This document shows positions 37,402 through 45,556 of a stretch of 64,000 nt of DNA, piece after piece. How positions within the stretch are numbered: position 1 is the first letter of the stretch; the number at the start of each line of letters is the position of its first letter. Source of the stretch: Mesorhizobium kowhaii (GTDB lineage Bacteria; Pseudomonadota; Alphaproteobacteria; Rhizobiales; Rhizobiaceae); assembly GCF_003253745.1 (NCBI RefSeq), contig NZ_MZXV01000032.1:186001-250000 (forward strand), written 5' to 3'. Position numbers and translations under genes: made by a program. Below the pieces are notes generated by a model. It had not been told where the DNA came from. It saw only the letters and a program-made list of their open reading frames with translations, and searched no databases.

Positions 37402-37689
37402 ATGAATCTTCTGACAAAATACGCGCTCACCGCTGCTCTCGCCGTGACCGGAACAGTTGCGACGGCTGCGGCATCCTCGGCGATGCCAATGGCGCCGCTT
37501 GATCGAGCAGCCGCGCCGGTGCTGGTCGAACATGTCGCCTGGGGCTGCGGTCCGGGCTGGCATCCCAATCCCTGGGGACGCTGCGTGCCCAACCGCGTGG
37601 TGGTCTACCCCCGTTACACCTATCGGCATGGCCCGGCCTTCTATGCCTGGCATCGGCACCATGTCTGGCACCGCTGGCATCACTGGTAG
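37402..37689 (+). CDS. Small secreted protein with GCG_CRPN-like motif
   Basis: 95 residues from ATG 37402 (GGAG seven bases upstream). A signal peptide (LLTKYALTAALAVTGTVATA) precedes a short mature region with WGCGPGWHPNPWGRCVPN, which resembles the GCG_CRPN prefix motif seen in rhizobial secreted proteins. A His/Tyr/Trp-rich tail follows (YAWHRHHVWHRWHHW). The tail could bind metal ions, but this is inference. It is probably controlled by the ECF-type motif at 37296. Confidence 0.75.
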   Translation: MNLLTKYALTAALAVTGTVATAAASSAMPMAPLDRAAAPVLVEHVAWGCGPGWHPNPWGRCVPNRVVVYPRYTYRHGPAFYAWHRHHVWHRWHHW

Positions 37690-37780
37690 GAATGCGCTGG
37701 GGGTCGGCCACTCCGTGCCGGCCTCCTCTCCCGGTTGAATAGGCACGAAACGGCTCGAACGAGCCTCAGGCGCCAGGCGC

Positions 37781-38547
37781 ATGAGGCTCACCGGCTGGCT
37801 CAATCGAGCGCTTGAGAGCCTGCCGCCGGGCGACCGCGTGGCGACGCCTGGCGGGCTGGCCGTCGGGCCATCGACACCACTGGTGATTCGTGGTGCAGCG
37901 CCTGTGGTTGGCTGGGCGCCGCAATCGCTGCCGGAGCCCGGCGCGGCCCTGCAAAAGGGGCTCGACGCCGACCGGATGGCCGTGGACGACAAGATGGGCA
38001 AGACAATGAAGCCGAAGGGCGGCCTCGACAGTGCGGCGGGGATGCGGCAAGCGGCAAAGGGCGCCGCCAGGCTGATCGCGGCCGATGACGGGCCGCGCGT
38101 TGCAGCCCTGGCCTTCGATGGCTGGGACACGCATGTCAATGAAGGCGGTGCGACCGGCCGGCTCGCCACCTTGCTCGGCGGCCTCGACGGCGCCTTCGAG
38201 GAATTCGAGAGGGCCTGGGCGAGCGCTGGAAGGACACGGCGATCGTCACCATCACCGAGTTCGGACGCACGGCGCAGGTCAACGGCACCGTCGGCACCGA
38301 TCATGGCACCGGCACCGTGGTGTTGCTGGCTGGCGGCGCGATCAAGGGTGGTCGCGTCATCGCCGACTGGCCGGGATTGAAGCCGGCTCAGCTCTACGAA
38401 CAACGCGACCTGGCGCCGACCAGCGATGTCAGGGCAGTGCTGAAGGGGCTGCTCGCCGATCAGTTCGGCCTTTCGGCCGCGGCCCTCGGCGACAAGGTGT
38501 TTCCCGATTCCGCCACGGTGAGACCGATGCGGGGGCTCGTCGCCTGA
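37781..38547 (+). pseudogene. Remnant of a DUF1501 (secreted Tat-type) protein gene
   Basis: The readable part begins LTGWLNRALESLPPGD and continues AFDGWDTHVNEGG, a hallmark of DUF1501 proteins. Near 38205-38215 the frame breaks. Dropping to the neighbouring frame restores ERWKDTAIVTITEFGRTAQV and the C-terminus through PMRGLVA. The N-terminal ~120 residues of the family, with the Tat signal and GGNDGL-type motif, are missing. So the gene has both a 5' deletion and a one-base frameshift. DUF1501 genes usually sit beside DUF1800, which is absent here. Confidence 0.78.
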
Positions 38548-38640
38548 AGTACAGTTGCGCGCCGGGCAATCCTGCAGACCAGTCCGCACATGCAGGGCCG
38601 CACCACCGCTCCAATCCGCGGACGCCGCCAGCTAGGTATC

Positions 38641-40224
38641 TCAGGTGATTGGATCCGGCCCCAGCGTCGCCACCGTCTTCAGCGCGCCGTCGAGCATGTC
38701 GCCTTTCTCGTCCTTCAGTGCCATCTCGCGCAGACGGCGGATCCAGTCGGCGGCGTCGGTGCGGCCCTTGACCAATTCGAGCGCCGACAGCACCCGGTCG
38801 AATTTCGACTGGGCGCGGACATGGGTGTCGCTGTAGCCCTTGATCAGCCGGCGGCAGTTGAGAATTTCGACGGCCAACGCGTAGTCCGCCGGCACGTAGC
38901 CAAGCGCCAATGCGTACCAGCGCTCAAGATGGGCGACCTCGACTTTGTGGCGCAGCAGGCCGCGGCGCCAGCGGCGCAAGCCGCCGATGAACCACAGAGC
39001 GGCAAAGCCGGCGAAACTGTCGGTGCGGATGCGCCGGCCATGGTTGATGCGGCGGTCGAGAAAGGCGGCGAGCTTCGGCCGGTTCTCGATATAGCTGCCA
39101 AGCGTTGCCGGCAAAGTGCCGCAGAATTCCTCGATGCGCGGATGGAAATATTCGGTCACCTGCAGGATCGACCCATCCTTGACACCGACCTCGCGGCGCA
39201 CCCGCCTGTCGCGGGTCGAGCGCGTCTTCAGATCGGCGACGCGGATCATGTCGTCATAGCACATGGCGTTGGCCAGATGCTTTGCGGCGGCGACCGACAG
39301 GTCATATCCGCGATCCGGCCCGTCCAGCGCGATGGCCTTGTCCAGCCGGTCGAGATATTCGCGCCCGTAGGCGATGTCCTGATAGTCGACCACCTTTCTT
39401 AGGCCCCTGAGTGCCATGTCGCGGACGGCCACGGGCATCACATTGATGTGGGTGGCCAGGGCCTGCCAGCCTTGCAGCAGGTTTTGCGGCCCACTCACAT
39501 GTCCTGCGCCGCCCAGGGCAGGTCCGACAATCGCTGGCTCTGCAATCTTTGGCGCCGGGGCCGCCGTGCCGCGTGCGCGATCAAACGCAGCGCCAAAGGC
39601 GGCGAGGCTGGCCTTGACGCCGCGGCCACCGGCGCCGATCGCCTGTTCGTAGCTCTCGCGCGTGAACGGCAGCGCGTCGGACCCGGCCAGCGCGCCGAGC
39701 AGGCTGGCCGAGATCATCGAGCCGTTGTCGGCGGCGATCTTCTCCATGTCGAAAGCGATGAAACGCTTCGATGCGGCCTCAGCCGTCGCATGCACTTTCG
39801 AGGAGGACGCGCGGCCGTCGCCCGGTTCGATCTTCTCCGACACCGCGGCGATGCGGTGCGACGAAGCGATCAGCGTGGTGCGCTCGGGCGTGACGAAGCC
39901 GCGGATGATGGCGCGGCCTGCCTCCATCAGTTCCGCCGCGATCAATATATCGACATCGCCTTGCGAGGGTGACAGCGCGAAGACCGGCAGCCGGCCGGTG
40001 TCGCGGGCCATCTCGACATAGTAGATGGTGGCGCCGGTGCGCTGGGCGACGCCGGCGACCGAAGTCGATTGCGCGACGTAACCATTGCGCTCGGCGACGT
40101 CGGTGATCCAGTCGGCCAGCACGCCGCCGCCCTGGCCACCGACAGCCAGTATGGCGAGCTTGATGACGCGCTCGTCGTCGTGAGCACCGGCCCGGGGGCG
40201 AAATGGCGGGACAGCGTCAAGCAT
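38641..40224 (-). CDS. iorB: Indolepyruvate:ferredoxin oxidoreductase beta subunit-like (IorB, with DUF6537-type C-terminus)
   Basis: 527 residues. The N-terminal gamma-type domain has AVGGQGGGVLADWITDVAE and STSVAGVAQRTGATIYYVEM, as in 2-oxoacid:ferredoxin oxidoreductase beta/gamma units. A long C-terminal helical domain (residues ~230-527, e.g. LSVAAAKHLANAMCYDDMIRVADL) matches the extended IorB form. It works with IorA to decarboxylate an aryl 2-oxoacid to its acyl-CoA with ferredoxin as acceptor. It overlaps iorA by 8 bp. Its true substrate here may be an arylglyoxylate (see findings). Confidence 0.87.
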   Translation of the reverse strand: MLDAVPPFRPRAGAHDDERVIKLAILAVGGQGGGVLADWITDVAERNGYVAQSTSVAGVAQRTGATIYYVEMARDTGRLPVFALSPSQGDVDILIAAELMEAGRAIIRGFVTPERTTLIASSHRIAAVSEKIEPGDGRASSSKVHATAEAASKRFIAFDMEKIAADNGSMISASLLGALAGSDALPFTRESYEQAIGAGGRGVKASLAAFGAAFDRARGTAAPAPKIAEPAIVGPALGGAGHVSGPQNLLQGWQALATHINVMPVAVRDMALRGLRKVVDYQDIAYGREYLDRLDKAIALDGPDRGYDLSVAAAKHLANAMCYDDMIRVADLKTRSTRDRRVRREVGVKDGSILQVTEYFHPRIEEFCGTLPATLGSYIENRPKLAAFLDRRINHGRRIRTDSFAGFAALWFIGGLRRWRRGLLRHKVEVAHLERWYALALGYVPADYALAVEILNCRRLIKGYSDTHVRAQSKFDRVLSALELVKGRTDAADWIRRLREMALKDEKGDMLDGALKTVATLGPDPIT

Positions 40225-42370
40225 CGGCGAAGGTCAGGCGCCGGCTTTCGCGGCGGCGCTGCAACAGGCTGATGGTGGCGCGGCGGGCGGCTTCGAGGAA
40301 GCGGTCCCAGCGGCTCGGATTGTGCACGACATCGGCACGGTAGAAGGACGGGCAGAGCACGGCCGCATCGGCGACCTCGCCGCAATTGCCGCAGCCGACG
40401 CAGCTCTGGTCGATATGCGCCACCGGATCGTCGCGCAGCGGATCGTCGAGCGACTTGACCGACAACGAGGGGCAACCGGACAGCCGCATGCAGGCATGGT
40501 CGCCGGTGCAGATGTCCTCGTCGACGCCGAACTTCGGCTTCACCACCCGCTCGCCGCCCTTGATCGCCTTGTCGACCAGCGGCTTTTCGCGGCGCTGCCG
40601 GTTGAGCATACATTCGGACGAGGCGACGATGACCTTCGGCCCCTTCTCGTCGGTGGTCAGCGCCTCGCGCAGCGTGTCCTGCATCTTGGTCACGTCATAG
40701 GTGCGGTCGACATGGCGCAGCCATTTGACACCCATGCCTTTCACCGCCTCGGTGATCGGATGCTTCGTCGACTTGGTCTTGTTGCCGGCGCGCGACGAGA
40801 GAATGTCCTGGCCGCCGGTCGCGGCCGAGTAAAAATTGTCGACGATGACGATGACGCCGTCGTTCTTGTTGAACACCGCATTGCCGATCGAGGAGGTCAG
40901 GCCGTTGTGCCAGAAACCGCCATCACCGACGAAGGAGATAGAGCGGCGCTTGGCATCGGGCGAGTTGAAGGCCGAGGCAGACGCCGGACCCAGCCCATAG
41001 CCCATGGTGGTGGCGCCGAGCTCGAAAGGCGGCATGATCGAGAACAGATGGCAGCCGATGTCGGACGCGATGTGGTGCTTGCCGAGTTCCTGCTCGACCA
41101 GCTTGGTGGCGGCAAAGATCGGCCGCTCGGGACAACCAATACAGAAGCCCGGCGGACGGCCCGGCACGACGTTGATCAGGTCGGCGGTATCGACGCCGTC
41201 GCCGACCTTGTTGGGCGCGCGCACCTCGCCCGGGAGCAGATGCGGCGCCTCGGCGCGCAGGAAGGCGCCGATGCCGTCCAGCATGACCTGGCCGGTGTAT
41301 TCGCCGGCCATCGGCAGATGCTCCTTGCCGACCAGCCTGGTGCCGCGCCCGGCCTTGTGCAGCATCGAAGCAAAGGCCTGCTCGATGTAGTTGGGCTGGC
41401 CTTCCTCGACGACCAGCACCGACTGTTTGCCTTCGCAGAAGGACAGGAACTCGTCGTCAATCAGCGGATAGACGGCATTGAGCACATAGAGCGGCACATC
41501 GGTGTCGCCATAGGTGTTGGCAAGGCCGAGGCGCTGCAGCGCGCGGATGACCGAATTGTACATGCCGCCCTGCATGACGATGCCGACCGAGCCGTGGTCC
41601 GATCCGAACATCTCGTTGATCTTGTTCTTACGGATGAAATCCACCGCCGCTGGCCAACGTTTCTGCACCTTCTCCTTCTCATGCAGGAAGGAGGCGGGCG
41701 GCAGCACGATGCGGCCGGTGTCGCGGCGTGGCGCGTCGAGCGCATCGGCCACCGTCATCGGCGGCCGCTTGTTGTCCTTGGCGATGAAATGACCGTGCAC
41801 ATGGCAGCAGCGGATGCGAACCTGCAACATGACCGGCGTGTTGGAAATCTCCGACAGTTCGAAACCGTCTTCCACCGCCTTTACGATCGACGGCAAATTG
41901 GGTCGCGGGTCCAGCAGCCAGACCTGGCTCTTCATGGCAAAGGCATGGCTGCGCTCCTGCATGATCGAGGAGCCCTCGCCGTAATCCTCGCCGACAATGA
42001 TCAGCGCGCCGCCGGTGACGCCGCCCGAAGCCAGATTGGCGAGCGCATCGGAGGCGACATTGGTGCCGACGGTCGACTTGAAGGTCGCCGCGCCGCGGAT
42101 CGGGTAATGCACCGATGCGGCCAGCATGGCGGTGGCGGTGGCTTCCGAAGCGCTGGCTTCGAAATGCACGCCGAGCTCGCCCAGAATGTCCTGCGCGTCG
42201 GCCAGCACGTCCATCAGATGGCTGATCGGCGCGCCTTGATAGCCGCCGACATAGCCGACACCGCATTGCAGCAGCGCCTTGGTGATGGCGAGAATGCCTT
42301 CGCCGGCAAATTCCTCGCCGGCGCCGAGCCGCAGCTTTTCGACTTCCTTGGCAAAAGACCGTTCGGCCAT
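40217..42370 (-). CDS. iorA: Indolepyruvate:ferredoxin oxidoreductase alpha subunit-like (IorA, TPP and Fe-S)
   Basis: 717 residues with RBS GGGAG six bases upstream. The pyrimidine-binding half includes YVGGYQGAPISHLMDVL and ASVHYPIRGAATFKSTVGTN. The TPP half has ISFVGDGGFWHNGLTSSIGN. A C-terminal ferredoxin-like domain has CTGDHACMRLSGCP (Cys 621, 627, 633) and CVGCGNCGEVADAAVLCP (657, 660, 663, 673). Only seven cysteines are present, so one cluster lacks a standard ligand. The enzyme makes an acyl-CoA and CO2 from a 2-oxoacid. It lies downstream of a MarR gene in a reverse-strand operon. Confidence 0.9.
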   Translation of the reverse strand: MAERSFAKEVEKLRLGAGEEFAGEGILAITKALLQCGVGYVGGYQGAPISHLMDVLADAQDILGELGVHFEASASEATATAMLAASVHYPIRGAATFKSTVGTNVASDALANLASGGVTGGALIIVGEDYGEGSSIMQERSHAFAMKSQVWLLDPRPNLPSIVKAVEDGFELSEISNTPVMLQVRIRCCHVHGHFIAKDNKRPPMTVADALDAPRRDTGRIVLPPASFLHEKEKVQKRWPAAVDFIRKNKINEMFGSDHGSVGIVMQGGMYNSVIRALQRLGLANTYGDTDVPLYVLNAVYPLIDDEFLSFCEGKQSVLVVEEGQPNYIEQAFASMLHKAGRGTRLVGKEHLPMAGEYTGQVMLDGIGAFLRAEAPHLLPGEVRAPNKVGDGVDTADLINVVPGRPPGFCIGCPERPIFAATKLVEQELGKHHIASDIGCHLFSIMPPFELGATTMGYGLGPASASAFNSPDAKRRSISFVGDGGFWHNGLTSSIGNAVFNKNDGVIVIVDNFYSAATGGQDILSSRAGNKTKSTKHPITEAVKGMGVKWLRHVDRTYDVTKMQDTLREALTTDEKGPKVIVASSECMLNRQRREKPLVDKAIKGGERVVKPKFGVDEDICTGDHACMRLSGCPSLSVKSLDDPLRDDPVAHIDQSCVGCGNCGEVADAAVLCPSFYRADVVHNPSRWDRFLEAARRATISLLQRRRESRRLTFADA

Positions 42371-42415
42371 TTTTTTCTCCCTTCCGGTGCCGTCCGGCGC
42401 TGGCGGCGCGTAGGT

Positions 42416-42898
42416 CTAGATGTCGTGCTTGCGAATGTTCTTCAGCATTTTCAAAAGCGTGGCGATGAGCGCGGAATATTCGGCGTCGTCGATATCGTCG
42501 AACATCGCCTCGAAGGCGTCATGCATGGCCGGCCAGGCGCGGGTGAACTCGGCGCGGCCATCGTCGGTCAGGAAGACATGGCGGATGCGGCTGTCGGTGA
42601 CCCCCTGCTCGCGCCGCACCAGGCCTTGGCCCTCCAGCGTGTCGAGCGTCCGGCTCAAGGTCGACTGCTCGATCACCGTATAGACCGAGAGGTCGTTGAC
42701 GGTGATGCCGTCGGTGACCGACAGCACGGCGAGCGTCCGCACCTGCGGAATGGTCAGGCCTTGCTTGCGGAAATCGTCGCGCAAGGTGGCGTTGTAGCGG
42801 CCCATGATGCGGTTCATCAGATAGGGTGCGAATTGCTGCAGGCCGATCTGCCCCAAAGTGGAAATGCGCTGGCGCTTTTCAGCAACCTTCTGTTCCAT
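42416..42898 (-). CDS. MarR family transcriptional regulator (first)
   Basis: 160 residues from ATG 42898, in TGATG overlap with the upstream flavoprotein gene. The winged helix spans TIPQVRTLAVLSVTDGITVNDLSVYTVIEQSTLSRTLDTLEGQGLVRREQG with the wing DSRIRHVFLTDDG. Flanking helices form the dimer interface. MarR proteins usually repress catabolic genes and release DNA on binding an aromatic ligand or its CoA ester. It is a candidate for binding the four related palindromes of this region. A second MarR is encoded at 56394. Confidence 0.93.
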   Translation of the reverse strand: MEQKVAEKRQRISTLGQIGLQQFAPYLMNRIMGRYNATLRDDFRKQGLTIPQVRTLAVLSVTDGITVNDLSVYTVIEQSTLSRTLDTLEGQGLVRREQGVTDSRIRHVFLTDDGRAEFTRAWPAMHDAFEAMFDDIDDAEYSALIATLLKMLKNIRKHDI

Positions 42899-44469
42899 CA
42901 CAGTCTCCCCGCCAGGAGAAAGCCGGAACCGCCGCCCAGACCCGCACCCGGGTGGGTCGAGGCACCGATATGGTAGAGGCCCTTGATCCCGGTCTGGTGG
43001 TTGCGGCTGGTCTTGAACGGCCGCCACAGGAACGACTGGTCGATGGTCGACGAGCCGCCATAAGGGTCGCCGCCAACCAGATTGATGTTCATCGCTTCGA
43101 GATCGGCCGGCGAATAGGCACGGCGCGCGATGACGCTGTCCTTGAAGCCGTCGATATGGCTGGCGAGGATGGCCTCGGCGCGGTCGGCATAGGCTTCACG
43201 TAGCGCCTCGGTCCATTGTCCGTCCGCCGGTGTCCCCAGCTTGCCGGCTGCGTCGCCCTTGATATGCCGGGGCGCCTCGGGCAGTTGCAGCCACAGGATG
43301 GCCTTGCCCTGCGGGCAGCGCGAGGGATCGAGCGCATGCGGCTGGCCGACGCAGATGGTCGGCACTTCAGGCAGCATGCCGCGCGCCGCCTCGTTGCAGG
43401 CTTTGGACACGCCATCCAGCCCCGGCGTCAGGTGCAGCAACGCGACCTTGTCGAGGCCTTCGCCGCGCCATGCCGGCGGCTTGTCCAGGGCGTAGTGGAT
43501 CTGAAAATTGCCTTTGCCGTAGCGGTATTTCTGCGTCGCCTCGACATCGGTTTTGAGAGCATCAGCGCCGAGCAGCCGGCCATAGAGTTGCGTCGGCGTG
43601 ACCGAGCAGATGACGCTCTTCTTCGCATTGACGGTTTCGCCCGAGGCCAGCCGCACGCCGGTGGCGCGGCCCCCGGTCAGGATGATGGAGGCAACGTCCG
43701 CTTCGGTGGAGATGACGCCGCGGCGCTCGGTGATGAGCGCCTCGAAGGCGGAGAGCAGGTTCTTCGCCCCGCCCTTGACGATTGGTGCGCCGGCCGCCTC
43801 CAGCGCAAAGGCGATGACCTTGGCGATCTGGCCGGAGAAGGCATCCTCGGGTCCGAGGCCGGCATGCAGCACCCAGGGCGCCCACAGCGCACGGATGGTT
43901 TCGGACTGGTAGGTGCTTTCGAGCCAGCCGCGCGCCGGCGCCAGCGCTTCGCCGAGGAAGGCGGCAAGGCCGCGTGGGCCGCGCCGCCAGGCGTCACCAG
44001 CCAGCAGCCTCGCTGTCGGATAGGACCACAGGCTGCCGCCGAGCAGGCCGAACAGCAGGCCGGCATTGCGTTCGATGCCACCAACATCATCTGCATGCCG
44101 GTCGCCGTCGCCGGCCGCGATGGCGTTTAGGGAGGTAACATTGGCGGCGCGGTCGGTGCTGAGCACGGCATGGCTGCCATCCGGCCGCAGCACGCCGGTC
44201 GGCGTGCCGGTGTGGCAGAACTCCAGCCCATGCCGGGCGAGGTCGGCGCCCAGTGCCGCAAAGGCCGGCGAGGTGATGAACAGCACGAAGGTCGTCGCCA
44301 TCACATCATGGATGAAGCCGGGCGCGGTGATCTCCTCGGTGCGCATGCAGCCGCCAATGCGGTCGTTGCGCTCGAGCACGAGCACCTTCGCGCCCTTGCC
44401 GCCGAGCATCGCCGCGCAGACCAGCGCGTTGATGCCGCTGCCGACGATGATGTGATCGGGCGCGTTCAT
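42898..44469 (-). CDS. NAD(P)/FAD-dependent oxidoreductase, phytoene-desaturase-like (copy A)
   Basis: About 523 residues from ATG 44469 (GGAGAG upstream). The N-terminal dinucleotide fold is HIIVGSGINALVCAAMLGGKG with ERNDRIGGCMRTEE, and the C-terminal FAD segment is GLYHIGASTHPGAGLGGGSGF. The fold is shared with phytoene desaturases, amine oxidases and related flavoproteins that oxidise C-C or C-N bonds. No carotenoid genes are near, so a role on the aromatic substrate of this cluster is more likely. It is related to copy B (45557) on the other strand of the divergent promoter. Confidence 0.85.
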   Translation of the reverse strand: MNAPDHIIVGSGINALVCAAMLGGKGAKVLVLERNDRIGGCMRTEEITAPGFIHDVMATTFVLFITSPAFAALGADLARHGLEFCHTGTPTGVLRPDGSHAVLSTDRAANVTSLNAIAAGDGDRHADDVGGIERNAGLLFGLLGGSLWSYPTARLLAGDAWRRGPRGLAAFLGEALAPARGWLESTYQSETIRALWAPWVLHAGLGPEDAFSGQIAKVIAFALEAAGAPIVKGGAKNLLSAFEALITERRGVISTEADVASIILTGGRATGVRLASGETVNAKKSVICSVTPTQLYGRLLGADALKTDVEATQKYRYGKGNFQIHYALDKPPAWRGEGLDKVALLHLTPGLDGVSKACNEAARGMLPEVPTICVGQPHALDPSRCPQGKAILWLQLPEAPRHIKGDAAGKLGTPADGQWTEALREAYADRAEAILASHIDGFKDSVIARRAYSPADLEAMNINLVGGDPYGGSSTIDQSFLWRPFKTSRNHQTGIKGLYHIGASTHPGAGLGGGSGFLLAGRL

Positions 44470-44528
44470 CGACACTTGCTCTCCGCCGGCAGGAGATGAG
44501 ATTCAATCGCGCAGGGTTGCGTTCCTTC

Positions 44529-44559
44529 GCGCCCCCCTTGGCAGGACAGAGGGGGGCGC
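44529..44559. repeat. Short GC-rich palindrome (RIME-fragment-like)
   Basis: GCGCCCCCC and GGGGGGCGC flank TTGGCAGGACAGA, which repeats the GGCAGGACAGA core of the element at 3952-4110. It lies in the 176-bp gap between the cyclase and flavoprotein genes. No T-run is present, so terminator function is doubtful. Confidence 0.6.
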
Positions 44560-44645
44560 CGTAGAGCGCCACCACTGCACGGTTGCCGTACCATCACTCC
44601 AGTTTCGCCTGCGCGCATGATCTTCTCCTGAAGACCAACCTCATC

Positions 44646-45437
44646 CTATTGCTTCGACACCAGCGCCAGCGCGCGGATCGGGCTGCCGGTGCCGTGCTCG
44701 ATCTTGAGCGGTGCGGCGATCAGGATGGCACCTTTCGGTGGCAGCTGGTCGAGATTGCAGAGGCTGGCAAGACCATAGCGGTTGGCCTTGTGCATCAGCG
44801 TGTGCGCCGGGAATGGTGGTTCCATGCCACCGGCCTTGCCGGCATCGGTGCCGATCGTCTCGCTGCCCCAGCCCTTGATGTCCTTGCTGATCAGGAACTG
44901 GATGGCTTCGGCTGTCGGTCCGGGCGTGTGCGGGCCGGTCTCATTGGCGTTGAGGAACTCGGCTTCGGAGCCATTGCGCTTGTACCAGTCGGTGCGCATC
45001 ACCACCCACTCGCCGGCATTGATCGCGCCATGCTTGGCTTCCCATGCCTTGATGTGATCGACGGTGAGCAGGAAATCGTGGTCGGCGGCGGCTTCCTGCG
45101 AGCAGTCGATGACGTTGACCGGGCCGACGAAGTTCTGCGCCGGAATGGTGTCGGTGGCGCCGTCCGGATAATCCTTGCCGGTGATCCAGTGCTGCGGCGC
45201 GTCGAAATGCGTGCCCGAATGCTCGCCGAGCTTCAGCCAGTTCCACGCCCACCACGGGCCGTTCTTGTCATAGCGGGAGATGCTATGGATCTCGACCTTC
45301 GGCGTGTCGACGGCTAGTTCCGGCGGCAGCTTGATCAGCGGCGTGTCGGGACCGAGCGGCGCCGACAGGTCGACCACCTTGATGGCGCCTGAAAGAAGCT
45401 GGCCGGCGACTTCGCCGAGGAGTTTTTGGGTGTCCAT
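44646..45437 (-). CDS. Cyclase family protein (isatin hydrolase / kynurenine formamidase-like)
   Basis: 263 residues from ATG 45437. The metal motif EHSGTHFDAPQHW fits the HxGTHxDxPxH signature of the cyclase superfamily, in which the His/Asp residues bind Mn or Zn. A second conserved stretch is WVVMRTDWYKRNG, with GWGSETIGTDAGKA and EPPFPAHTLMHKANRYGLASL toward the C-terminus. Superfamily members hydrolyse isatin to isatinate or N-formylkynurenine to kynurenine; the C-terminal block looks closer to isatin hydrolases by recall. It is the first gene of the reverse operon leading to iorAB. No sequence search was run. Confidence 0.83.
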   Translation of the reverse strand: MDTQKLLGEVAGQLLSGAIKVVDLSAPLGPDTPLIKLPPELAVDTPKVEIHSISRYDKNGPWWAWNWLKLGEHSGTHFDAPQHWITGKDYPDGATDTIPAQNFVGPVNVIDCSQEAAADHDFLLTVDHIKAWEAKHGAINAGEWVVMRTDWYKRNGSEAEFLNANETGPHTPGPTAEAIQFLISKDIKGWGSETIGTDAGKAGGMEPPFPAHTLMHKANRYGLASLCNLDQLPPKGAILIAAPLKIEHGTGSPIRALALVSKQ

Positions 45438-45526
45438 GGTCTCTGTTCCCTCTTTCGTGATGATGATCAAGGCTCGTCTCGGCCCTTAATATCCTACTAG
45501 ACGAAAACATATGCATCTGCAATTAT

Positions 45527-45540
45527 CTTTAAGCATAAAG
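45527..45540. promoter_or_regulatory. Predicted MarR-type operator, site 1 (divergent promoter)
   Basis: CTTTAAGCATAAAG, an imperfect 14-bp palindrome of the TTTnAAGCwTnAAA family. It lies between the cyclase operon (reverse) and the copy B flavoprotein (forward), 17 bp before the GTG start of the latter. Its position suits repression of both. Confidence 0.65.
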
Positions 45541-45556
45541 GAAATGGGAACGGGGC

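Noticed and set aside
40322..42976. 884-codon forward open frame opposite iorA and the MarR gene
   Set aside because: It mirrors the high-GC codon pattern of the reverse-strand genes, has a low-complexity His/Arg/Asp-rich translation and shows no family motif.
44529..44559. Terminator for the cyclase gene
   Set aside because: No T-run follows, and the sequence repeats the core of a RIME-like element, so a repeat fragment is preferred.
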